A program made the translations under genes and the position numbers. Shown here piece after piece: positions 1-12,100 of a DNA stretch of 64,000 bases. How positions within the stretch are numbered: the first letter of the stretch is position 1; each line of letters starts with the position of its first letter. The notes below the pieces were generated by a model. The model made no database searches. It saw nothing but the letters and a program-made list of their open reading frames with translations, and had not been told where the DNA came from. The DNA comes from Polyporus tsugae (lineage: Eukaryota; Basidiomycota; Agaricomycetes; Polyporales; Polyporaceae): the NCBI GenBank assembly GCA_024305745.1, contig JAHRBS010000013.1, forward strand, positions 2,294,001 to 2,358,000, read 5' to 3'.

Positions 1-1263
1 CGCGAGGGCCCGATACGATACGATACGGTTTGGTAGGGGTTTCAGAAGGCGGGGACGAACGGACGTGCCAGAGACCGGAGATGAAACGGAGACCTAGATC
101 TATGCTGTATCAGTGCGAGGCGATGGACTGAGATACGAGCTGGAATTCGTCACACGAACGGATTGGTTGATTGAGATTGCTAGAGCCTCGAGACGCGATG
201 GAACATTGGTGGGGAGATGGAAACAGGCGGACATCAGTTGAGCGTTGAGACTTGGCATAGAGGAGACGCCGCAGGTCATCGTTATCCGCGCTATGGAGAC
301 ACGACAGATATAGAGAATGGACATTGGACGGTTGCATGGATCCGGAGAGCGATCGTAGGACGGTATAGGGTGATGATGTGATTATTATATGGAGTTCTAT
401 TACAGTCACAGAAAGCTGAATGGGTATGGCTTTGAGATCGACTGGGCGGACCCTGCGCGCGAAAGATCATTTTGTGCGGGAATGGACCGGATTGACTGGG
501 CAGGGATTGGACGAGAGGAAGCGTTAGATGAGGAGATTGAAAACACGAGGGCGCTGGTGGAAATGCAGGGGATGTACACTGTGATAAAACCAGGCAGAGG
601 GTGCATGATAGGCACAGGACGAGTGGAGGGAGACGGGCGGGCGGGGAAAGCGGGGAAAGCATCTGATTCGTCGCTCGGGTGGGCGCGGGGAGAGACCCTC
701 GCTGCTGATTGGATCTCAGCCTGTCAGCCACCCAAATGGGCAATTGCCGCAAGCGGGGTGGCTGAGCGCCGGCAGAAAATCCGGGGCAGAGCCATTTCCC
801 CGACGTCCTTCCGCGGGGCCGTTGGGCCGTCATGCCTGGAGCACTGCGCATGGGACTGGCACACAAGACCGAGGTAACGGAGAGGGCGGGCAGTCGGGGA
901 GAGAACGTGTTGTGGGTGATAATACGAACATCGACAAGACAGGCATGGAGATGGCGGAGAACGGGCGTGCTGGGAGACGGACGAGCATGCAGCGGCTGGA
1001 GGCGGAGGAGGACGTAATGGCGGAAAGTGGGAGGAATGAGGGGATTGGTCGGGCGAAGGCCTGGACGGATTGGACGAGGGCGCTATTGGCCCGGCAAAAG
1101 GCTTGAGAATCGGATCGGTGTCTATGCGTCCAATGAGACGCGGATGCCGAATCGGGAGGGCAAAGCGAGATCGTAGATCTGGGCGTTGAAACATGGAGGG
1201 GAATTCCGCTCAAAAATAAATAATAAACTAAATGCCCGCGGGTGCCGGGAGGGACAAGTGAGC
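1..1263. other. upstream region, no gene supported
   Basis: No reading frame here shows family similarity or a plausible exon chain. The left edge carries a short GATAC repetition (about bases 11-27). The last few hundred bases are probably the promoter of the Ecl1-type gene that begins at 1321. Confidence 0.5.
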
Positions 1264-1269
1264 TATAAA
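1264..1269 (+). promoter_or_regulatory. TATA box of the Ecl1-type gene
   Basis: A TATAAA hexamer lies 52-57 bases before the ATG at 1321. An A/T-rich patch around 1208-1230 precedes it. The spacing suits a short 5' leader. Confidence 0.5.
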
Positions 1270-1320
1270 CCGGGCCAGGAGATCCCTCCGCCCCTTCCCC
1301 GACATCCCTCCCCCGACATC

Positions 1321-3134
1321 ATGGACACCGTCGACATCCTCTTCGACTCCATCTGGTGTCCCGTCTGCTCTCGCCAAATCGTTCCCAAGCGCATCCACGT
1401 CCCCGTTCAGCCCCATCCTACCCCTGCTCCCCCCACCTCCCCCAATGCCACCCGTGAGCACCACTCTCCCGCCACACCCTTTATGCTTGCCGCTAACCCC
1501 CATCCACAGAGCCCAAAACATCACAACACCAGGATGCTCCTGCCCGTCTCACACGTGGAAAGACGGGGACCATCCGCCCAAGGGCTCAAGGCCTCGTCCA
1601 TGGCACGGGTCGCGTGAAGCCCAACGGCGCGATCAAGCGCTCACCCACCAAGGACGCTACTCCAGACGCGACATCCAACCCGCTCCCCGCTCCCAAACCT
1701 GCTGCTTCAGTTCGCCACCGCATGGTGATCGACCAGACACCTGCTCCCCTCTACTGCTCAGATGAGTGTCGCCTCGCCGACCTCCAGTCCTACCACAGTG
1801 CCATCGACATCAAGTACAACCCCGACCGGTGTACTTCCCCTCGCCTTCCGCCCGTCCCACCAAACTCCGTCTCCGATATCCACGGGTCTCAGGACGATAG
1901 CGATTGCTCGAGTGGTGCGTCATACGAGTCGCGTTCCTCTACTTCCTCTCCCATCGCCACCTCCGTCACTGCCCAAGTACCCCCACCAAAGGCTGACTGT
2001 GGCGCGGACGCGTACTCCCGCCTTTCCGCCATCTACGGCTTCGCTCCCCTTCCTCCTCCTCCTCCTTTTGCGCGGAAGGCGACGACATCGGCAGAGGAGC
2101 CTGCCCCCCGCCTCGAAGGTGGCATAATGATGGCTGCGCGCCGCATTCAAGCTGCTCTTTGCACCGAGAAGCCCAAGAAGTCTTCTTGGGGCCTCCCCGT
2201 CCACAGCGAGCCTGAGGACGACAACAAGCCAATTCCAGGATGGACAGACGGGTCGAACGCATGGCGCGCGAGCGTTTATGGCTTCGCGCCCCCCCGGGAC
2301 TTCACTCGCACCGACCCCGACGATGCTGCCATTCGGGCGTATGGCTCCTACGTCGCCACCCCCCACCGCTCACGCGGGGTGTATTCCACTCTGGGCGAGA
2401 ACCAGCCCGCCGTCGAGGTCAAGACTAGCGCCTCGATGTCTTCTCTTCCCTCCCGTGTCGTCGACGCCTCCACCCAGGAGCTCTACCGCCAATACTCGGC
2501 GTCCTTCACCCGGCGTTCCGAGTCGCGGACTTCGATCCATAACCGAGGCGCGGGTATCTCAACCTCGCCAACCGGCTCTACTCGCTCTAACCTTGCACGC
2601 GAGGTCTCCCTCCTCAAGCCTGGTGCTGAGGGCCGTTTGTTGGTTCCCGACGTCAAGATGCGCCGGGTCAACTCCAGCGTCTCCAGCGTGGGCGGCAGCT
2701 CTGGTACGTCATGGGGCAGCCAGAGTGCCGTCTTCAGCCATGCCTCTGTGGCCGGTCACAAGCGCAGCCCCCTTAGTCGGCAAAACAGCGACGCCAGTGT
2801 CGGCACCGTTGACACTGAAAGTGACGAGGACGAGTTCGACGCTGCTCGTGAATCTGCGTTCTCCTTCCCTACCGTTGGCAAGGTCAGACCCAACGCCTGT
2901 GAGCATCTTTCTCTCGATTCATGTCCATGAACAGTCCCTCATAGTTGTGCCTCAGCTCGTACGCGGAGCTACTCCTCGGAGACCTTCACGTATCCCATCA
3001 TGCGGGTTGCTCCCAAGAAGGAGAAGCGCATGGAGCGTAGGTTGGTCGATGGCGTCGAGCGCGAGGTCGAGGTCGAGGTGTTGGTCGAAGAACCCATCAA
3101 GCGACTCTTCCTCTTCGGCGGCGCGCGCGATTAA
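1321..3134 (+). CDS. Ecl1-type zinc-binding life-span regulator-like protein
   Basis: Exons 1321-1453, 1510-2898 and 2956-3134 give 566 residues; both introns (56 and 57 nt) are GT-AG and keep frame. The N-terminus carries WCPVCSRQI (about residues 13-21), and a second cysteine pair, LYCSDECRLAD, follows about 105 residues later. This C-x2-C plus C-x3-C arrangement is typical of the fungal Ecl1 family, small zinc proteins linked in yeasts to stationary-phase survival and chronological life span. The remainder is long, Ser/Pro-rich and probably disordered, and the C-terminus is rich in Glu, Val and Arg. The start is the first ATG after a TATA box and sits directly before the first cysteine motif. 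Family members in yeasts are far shorter, so most of this protein is a lineage-specific extension. The zinc motif is seen; the role is inferred from the family. Confidence 0.7.
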
Positions 3135-6100
3135 GCGCGGCATGGCTATTCGTGGACGACATGCGAGGTATCTTCGTCGTCTCGTCCACTCATCTGCATA
3201 ACCTCCCCTGCATGTCAATATCACGTCTCACAAATACCCCACCGTCGTCGATACCTGGATACCTCGCACGGAACGCGCATACCCTCGCCATCCCCACTAG
3301 CCGGCATTCACACTCTCGCATCGGACAACGCATCAAAACAATCATTCCTGCCGCCACAGCTGCAACTGACTTATTCACTCGCTCCGTCCATCGCATGCTC
3401 TCAATCTTTGGTCTCTCCGAAGCATATCCTTATCCCCATTGCCTGCCCTATCCCCACCTCCACCCCCGATACCGTATCCCCTCGTATTCGGCTCTACGCT
3501 ATGACCCGCCTACTCTCCCGCGCATATTCAACCTAATCATGGCCTCTCATTGCGCTCAAAATGCAACATATCCTCGTGTATACTATCTGTACCACCATTG
3601 CTTCGTTCGGGTCTTGGCTTACCGTCTCTGGGTCTCCCGTCGATGCGGGCGCTCCTCCTTTGGGGCAGGGGAAGGGGTGTGCGCGGAGCACTGCCGCCAT
3701 ACTATCGTCTTTGGCCTGCGCTAGGCAAGCTGAGGATATGTATATTGTCGTGTATCGGTACTTGGCTCGCTCATCCACCGTGGTCGCTCGTTGCTCTTCG
3801 TTGATTTCCTCGTCCTTCGCCTTTTCCGTCTCATCGGGTTTGGAAGCTCTCTTGTTGGTATTGGTGTGAATGATGGCTGTATGAACAGTAACTCTCGTGT
3901 ACCTAATGTCCTGTTCGTTTTCGTTGTGCATGTTATTCGCTTTGTTCACCACCAGTTCTTGGTTGTTCTCGTGTACTACTACCCACATTGTCGTCATCAT
4001 CTCCGTTGCCTTGCGCATCTCATCATTGCATATGCATCCATCCCATCCCACATCTGCATCCCACATCTCGCACGTCCACAGTCGCATCGTTATGTCTCGC
4101 GTACCCCTTGCCACTACCATATCGCATATCCTATGCATACGATGATACCGCGCTGGAGCTCGTCACATTTACCCAGCCTCCTCCGCAGAGAGGGGGGTTG
4201 TATGAAGTGCAATGTCGATTAGTACGATACGGTATGAATAGTAATGAAGCACAGTTATGGTTCAACGTTCATTGTGCAAATCTCCTTTTGTGTGCATGCT
4301 CGCCATTCAAAGACAGTTATGAGGAATGTTCGACACAACGCATCGCTGGCGTTCAGGGACTGCTTCTGCAGCTGACTTGGGCGAGTCAGGGAACTTGCAT
4401 TTGAGGGGCGCTCCCACTTGCCACTGCTGTGTCGTACTGATGCGCACGCCAGAGACTTATTTCCTACTCATTTCCGCGCTGCACGCGATCGATTGCCAAA
4501 TCATCTCGGGCGGGGCCCCGCAGAGGGAACCCCAAGTCGACCCAAAGTTGTGCGGACGCTTTCCGGCTGGGCGGGACCGCAACGAGTCGAGTGGCATGCC
4601 GCGACGTGAAGTCAGGGCGCCACGTTTCGACGCTAGAGATCGACCGCGTCGACTCACTTCCCACGTCGTGTGGCTAGTGACTTGATACGGTATGGATGGA
4701 CAGGATCGCATGCGGCGGCGTCGCCCTGTCGCGCGGTACCAGTGGAGACTGGGGATGTGATTCTGAGGACTGGTACCAACTTTCCCCCAGTACTTACGCC
4801 GTGATTAATATTCAGCGTTTGCTAGATACGGGCCTGCGACGGGGGTTATCCCAGGGGCTGGCAGATGGCCTTTGAGGAGTTTGTGCGGGGAGCATTGGGG
4901 GGCGGCGAGCTGAAATTCTGAGTCCAAGTTTGGCCGATCGCCTGCGGCCCGCCGAGTCCGCGTCCGAGTCTGCGGTTCTGGTTCTGCTGCTGCAGAAGAC
5001 TCCGGGGCTGGACGAGTGCTCAAGACAACTGACCAGAGCTCTCGGTACCTAGCTGGACGCGCGCGCGAACTTGTGCACGCACTGCCATGGGGCGTCGCGG
5101 GTATGGGTGTATATCGGAGCGGAATGGGCAGCTCGGGACCGGCTGGCACTTCGCTTTGGCTTCGTTCGATGACGTCGTACATGGCAAGTACGTACGGGCT
5201 TCACGGAAGGTGTCGATCATACAGTATCTGTCCACGGTGCGCCGCCGTCTAGTGTAGATATCGTCCGCGTATCGTATACTCGCGATCCGCCCTTCTGTTT
5301 AGGATGGTGGGATGTCCCAACGTTGACGTTGAATATATTTGAATGCCGGCCGAGACATATCTCTACTTACTTATGTGCCGGGTCTCGGTGTGCGAGAGGC
5401 GGTGTCGAGCCCCCCCTTGGCCGGCAAGTTGGGATCTGGATAGAAGGTTAACTGAACGCAGCCGCCAACACGCCGGGACGAAGAGACTTCCAGTCCGGTC
5501 CCGAGCGCCCTCGAGCGGGCAGGCTGCGTCGAGCTGAGAACGCGCTCCAGCTTTTTGCAGTCCATTCTGGAGTCTGCAGGACGGCGGAACTTGAAGCGGG
5601 GAACGGCGGCGGCAACAGACCGTTCGAACATCGGGCCATCTGTTATAAGCTATGCTCGTTCCGGGCGGTGCGCATGCCCCTCCCTCATTGACACGAGCCG
5701 GAACATGGTCCGGCGCGGACGCCTGGATCTGTTTTGCATGTGCCCAACAAGCTCGCGCGGTCGAGTTTGCCCTAGCCCACATGCCTCGCGGGTTTCAGGT
5801 TAAGAAAATCCCCGGCAGGCACGGCAGTGTGGCTCGGTTCGCAGAGCATCTGGGTTAAAGTTGTTTGAGCGGCAAGACTGGAAGTGCATGAATATTTCAG
5901 CTTGGACTAGTACTGTGCCGGCGATCGAAGGCATATCATATGCATATGCTCGTTGCAGCTGCATGCTCGACCCGATCTTTCGCGCGCGCTGCTCGGAGAA
6001 TCAAGTGCTCGCAGCATACTTATGCGTGCTACGTACTACACATCGGACTTGCACGGGATCATGATACCCGTGCCAGTGCCTTCCTGCTCGATAGCGCGGA

Positions 6101-9100
6101 ACTAGGATCGGGGGCTTGGACTTGCACGCGTCGTGGCGAGCCCGGCGGCATGCAAGCCTCAGAGTTCCGTGACGGCCCTGGCGGGTGGCGTGGCGATCCG
6201 GGTCGAGGCGGAAGATGGACGGGCGAGATTGACAGGGGATACCACAAGTGGCCGTCCAACTTGCTGTGCTAGTTGCGATCGAGAACGATGGGTAGTGCGA
6301 GGGTGCAAAGATGCGTATGGGATCCCGATGTGGCCCTAGCAGAAGACATGTTTGCGGGTCACAGACGCGATTCGAAGCACACACAGTAGCACCTTAAGCT
6401 CTGTGTGAAGGGCCTCGAACCTAAAATCGTACTTATGGGAGTGCTCATGAGCAGGCAGACATCAACGCACCGGAGAAGCCTTTCATGAGGGCAACTTAGA
6501 AATATTTAGGTTCGTTCGATCGCGCACCGGGGACCCGATCGTGAACGACTGAGCCATGGATGTGTGCCCCGTATCCAATATCTATAATGCTATAATTCCC
6601 GGACGTCACTGGTGTAGTGGCGGCACAGTTAAGCAGACAAGCAATGTTAAGAATGTGGAGTCGCTAAATGGGAAGACCTTACGAGGGACGCGACGGGGGA
6701 GCGAATGGGAGTGCCACATTGCCATGAGATTTGCAAAGTGCTGTGTGAAGCAAAAATACACTCGACGCCGATTATCGACGCCGATGACGCGCGGCGGGCC
6801 CGCCTCGTACGGAAACGGACTAGTGCGCTGCACAGTACCTACTGTACTTGTATGTTTGAGGGTGTGAGCCCCCGACCTCGGTTGGTATGCGCTACTTAGC
6901 GGCAGGCGAGCCATATGTCCTGCAAGCGACGCTGCTGATAACTCTCACTGGGAGGATCGGAGCGTAGGCCAGCCAATAGCAGGCTGAGGAGGCGGCGTGA
7001 CGTCAGCTGGGTTGTTGAACGTTGAGCGTCAACGCGGCGGTTGTCCACGAACCATGAGCGATGCTGCTCCGCTGAATGTTCTCATCGACGCTTCCTGGCT
7101 TCGTGTCTGTTCACGCCCTTGGCCGACATCGTTAGAAGCAGCCAAGATGTCCAGCAAACGTCCGGCTTACTCTCAAACCACTCCACCCAAGCTCACAAGG
7201 TATGCATACGCCCATTCAATTCCTTTCCTGCACGTAAACCCCCACAGAATCCCGTCGCAGACGCGAGGTCATCTGCCAGAAATTCGCGCAGCCTGTCTTG
7301 CCTTCGGGTCCCCCAAAAGTTGAACTCTTCCCCCGCGAGCCAGGCGAGTACCAATGCCGGTGGAGTGGCGTCCCCGTCGCAGGCTGGGCTGGGCCCTCGC
7401 CCTGGCCTCCACCCCCGTGCCACTCGCGAAGCCACTCACACAGGCCATGTGGCCGTCTTTGTCGTCGTTGCCTCGTTTTCTTTAAATTTACCTCGTTCAG
7501 TCTCCGCGTCTCGCCCTCCCCGTCTTCGGTCGTATCAGCGATTGGTGGAGCAGGGCTTCTCCTCTCTCATTTCAGCAAGCGCCTTTCCCCGCATCTTCGT
7601 CTTCTCGACAATCCCGTCCGCATGCCGGCATCGAAAGGGGCCCTTGGGTTCACCATTGCATCGCCCAAGCCCAGAGCTATACGAACTTGAACATGGCGGC
7701 TCATAACTTGTTTCTGAGGCCGTCTATCTACGCATTTTTACTTGACACGCCGACAGCCACCTTCGTCATGGATGAGCCGTCTTGAGCAAACGCTCTCCAG
7801 GGTGCTCGGAAATGAACGTCGAATTTTCCGATCTCCACGCGACACCGTGTTGCGCGCCGTGGCCAACCTTACGAAGGACTTATCCACCTCGAGGCCCAAG
7901 TAAGTTGCTGCAGCGAGGATAAGTACTTAGCTCCTCGTGGCCTTGTCGTGTCTGTAGCACCTGGTTTATCTTGGGATGGCTTAGCTCTCCTGCTGCGTAT
8001 TACTACTCGCACTGCAGAGGAGGTGCCAGCCAATGCTGTAGCAAACAGCCTTCTGACCCCTGATCCGTACTGATTCCGCAGACGCACATGCCATATACCT
8101 GTGCCACTCGGGGAACTTCATATACTGAGATTACCTTTGGCAGTGTTCGAACGAGGGACAAAGAACTGAGTGCACCCGCCTTAAGTGCGCATGCGTCCTC
8201 GTACGTACTAACATGCGCGACCACCCTCGAGTTTCATGAAGCAAGTGCCTTTGTACTACCACTATTGGTCTATCGTGCGTCGTTTGGTGCCTAGGCGGTC
8301 CCGCATGCTGCTGCGATGATTACCCCTTTCTGTCTGCGTACTTACCTTCCGCGGCATATCGTCCACACATCAATTTCCTCTTCGGGCGGGCAATGCATGC
8401 TATGCGCATACAGGCATCGCGAGTCCTCGAGACTCGTGACTGCTTCAACTTCATCTTCGACTACCATTATCTGTAGCTTCTTCCCTCGCTGGTTATCTCA
8501 GAGACATCGGCCATGCTATACAAGGATGACCCCTGACGTCGTCACTCGACTCTGGGCCTCTGTGCGTCACTCGACGGGCGATCCTAGGGTGCCTGCCACA
8601 TAAGCTACGGTTATTCGAGGACAAGGGCAGGAAGGGAGCAGATGATCCATTGGGATGCGGCAATGTTGACCATTAATGGGGGCGATCCAGTAGTATCCCA
8701 AGAACACTCACTATCTCAAGGCCACTCATGATCAATCAGTCGTTCTTAGACTCCTCGCCTGACCAACCAAGTTCACGATGCTCCGGCAAGGAAGACCCCC
8801 GATCGTGAGTGCGCGTCCGCTCACATTCACCGCAGTCTCACTTCCCACTCCGTTGTGCCACACTCAAGTGAGCTGAGAGCAAGGTTCTAGGACCGCGAAC
8901 GCGCATATTGTTTGGTCAGGTGCGAACACGGCCGGGTCGGCGGCCACTCGATCTCGCGCTTCTCCCAGGCTTCTTCACGCCCCATCGCACTTTGCCCCCA
9001 TCGATGTATGCGTGCGTGTGCGCTTCTCGCGGTCTCGACAACGCCCAAGTGCGCGAAGCTCGTCAATTACCTCCTCGAGACACGCACCCATGACCCCCCA

Positions 9101-12100
9101 CCTCGACACCCGACTCGACACATGCACAGCCCGCGCACACATGAACTCTGCAGGTCAGGCGCTGCCCGCATTCGCACCTTTCGGGCATTCCAGCTGCTAG
9201 GTTGCCGAGCGCGCCCGGTAGCTTACGAGCTTCGACCCCACTTGCGATGTCAAGCATGTCAAGCACCGTCCCCCGGGGACGATCGCGCTCCAGGCTTGCC
9301 GTCCGCTTGCCATCTGACAAGGTTGAGACTTGGTTCAATGCTGGAAGCATCGCGACGGCGCTGGCGGTGACGCAGTAGACCCCTGGTGACCGACGTGCGA
9401 GGCAGGCACGAGTGCAGGTGCGTGGTCGGTGCTGGATGGCCTATGCAGCCTGTAATAGATGCGTGTGCTGATTCGGACTCGTGGACGGCAGGGCGATCGG
9501 ACACTGCGTCACCCCCGCCCCCCTACCTCCTCGGGCTTCTCCATACACTGGCATCGGACATCGGTGCCTCGTTGTGCGGCCGCCGACGCGCAGCACCGTA
9601 GGCCGTCAATGTCGTCGTGCGGTTACGGCATGCAGCGCGCACGCTTAGACGATGCTGTAAGCCCCCACATGGCTCTTGTTCATTTCAGATCTCACTGACG
9701 TTGCCGTAAGGACGGCGCGAGCATGACGCGATGCGGGGTAAGCGTGCTCGCCCGCTCCAGGCTGGGATGTTCCAGAATGGCGCGAAGTGCGGGGTAAACA
9801 ATGCTTTCCGTGAGCCCCATGCGGAGCGGACGTCAATGCGGCGGTCTGTGCGCCGTGGCAGCTGCTACCCGAAGGAGGCTAGTACTGCTGCCAGTAGAAC
9901 TTGGACTCGCCTAGGTAAGGGTCTTATGCTAGCCTTCTGAGCTCTGAGATGCGCTTCTGACAGGTTCTGGCTTGGAAGGTATCTGCGTTCAATTGTGGGC
10001 GCGCGCCGGTTGGGAGGGCGAGTGCCTTTCGAGAAGATGTCGTCCCACCCTGGATCCGGGGTGGTTTCCACTGGGTTGGATGTGTGGTCTGCTGCCCGAG
10101 CTGGTGCGCTTCTTTATCTCTTGTAGGCTGCAGCAAGGCTGCAGTGACTGATGTGGCTCGACACGCAGCGTTTGGGTGGTGGTCACTGACCACTAACTCC
10201 CCTCCCTGATACGATGCTCTGACTTTGGGGGAACGATCAGCGCCGTTGTGCCGACTCCTCGGCTCGCGTCTGGTGGGACCATCTGGCCGTTGGACAGCGC
10301 TGTTCGAGGATTGGACATTGAACATGGAGCGTCGAGCGTCCTTCCCGGGCAAGACGGTCTAAGTCCCATTCAAGACATAAATAGCCTCGACACGGCAGAA
10401 AACGGCATGACATTGACGAACATACCGACTTCAGCAAGTGAGCATCCGTCCTCTGTTCCGTCTCCACTTCCGAGCCACCGCCCGAGCAATTACCCGCATT
10501 GGGCGCGACTCTCAACGGAACGCTATCTCGCATTAGAAGCAGCAGCACCAGGGCGTGCCGCACTCTGTCCGCATGACATGTTTCGGACCCCGCGGGCGAC
10601 CAGATACAGTCGCAGCTTTGATGAGGGTGGACGCGGACTTAGAACAGGCGTGTGCGTCTCCGTGGCGGCCGGGTGTCCGAATGTTCATGTGTCGCGTCCC
10701 GTACCTAGTACTTGTCTGTACGTATTGACACCTCGCGCGTTTTCTGGTCGTCTCATTGCTGATGCTTAATCACCGGGATCCAGTTACAGATGTCATCGTG
10801 CTAGTTAGGCCGGTCGCATACAACTACAACAGTCAATGTCATGGTTTTAATTGCTCCCTCCGAGTCGGCATTGCCCTGGACCCCGGGCTGTGCGCCATCC
10901 TTGGAGCGCAGATGAACCTTATTTCCCCGCACCCCGTCGCGACCCCAGGTCGAGGTAGTTCTGGTATGTCGGCGATCCTGCAACACAGGGGTGAGACGTC
11001 GAATTGAAACGTACCAACGCTCGGGCATTGCAGGAACCAGTGTCCTTGCCCCGCAGCCCGGTGCCCTGCTGCGTCTGTATTCCAACTTTGACAAGCCACA
11101 CATAGGATGGGACTCCGGCGTTAAGATGGGATCAACCCCGGATGCTTCTCCGTCCATTTTCGGGGGAAACGTGCCCGCAAGAAGCTCAGTGGAGGCGTCA
11201 TTGCCCGAGTACAAGCAACAATCTGTATGTGGTCGGCTGTGATGGTCTCCAGTGCTTGCACATGCTGACGGAACGTGAACTGACACCAACGATGGTAGCG
11301 CCATGCCCCACAGTTGAAGACATGCCAATTACGGCCACTACCGGCCACGACGAGAGCGACCGAGTCCCGGGGAGCACGGTGTCTGTCTGGCACTTATGCC
11401 GAGGACGGAACAGGTGGTTGACTCGGGAGATGGATCGTTGCGAGGCGAGCCCCAATTGGCCGTGTGTCTGTTCCGAGTACGTGATGCATGCTCGACGGAA
11501 GCAGTTCCTAATAACCCTTATCCATGACCTGCAGGGTAGGTGTTATGTAGCGTCCATCATCGAGGATAAGCCTCTTTGGACTTATCCCAAAAGTTTGACG
11601 ACGAGCTGCGCGCCATCGTCCTTCAAGATCGCGTACCTCGCTGGCCACATGCAGCTGTGTATGGTAAGCTCGATCGTTGCCGGCATACGTTGGCGCCTCG
11701 CGCCACCCTTCCCACTTTTGTCTTCACGTTCCAGCAGAATAGAACGAGCTGGAGCGGCCGTTCTGCGTCCAGCCTCTGAGCTGTGGAGCATGGCTGAAAG
11801 AATACAGGAACGGTCACATCCCCATGAGACCGAAGTCGCTTGAAGGGTACAAGAGGGGAAGACGTGGATTGGTATCTGCTTCAGCTAGAACTTCTCCGGC
11901 GCGGCGGTGTTGACGGTCTGTGAGGTTGTCATGCCTATAGTATATACCCCACATCGTTCCCATTTTCTTCCCCTGTGCCCAGCGTAGTGACTGTTCAGGG
12001 ATTCTTGCCCCCTTCCAGTCGTGCTTGGGTCAATCACCTGGGCAGTCAGTACGCAGTGCAGCCTGGGACTGACCGACGCCACCGGGAGGATTCTTGAGCG

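Noticed and set aside
1..30. GATAC repetition resembling a terminal or telomeric repeat
   Set aside because: Only about three units and not the TTAGGG-type repeat expected of basidiomycete telomeres.
7041..7706. 221-codon plus-strand open frame in the gene desert
   Set aside because: Ser/Pro-rich without family signature; overlaps two other equally open frames, as expected for C/T-rich non-coding DNA.
11142..11843. 233-codon plus-strand open frame in the gene desert
   Set aside because: Random-looking composition, no conserved motif, no upstream promoter signal and no exon partners.
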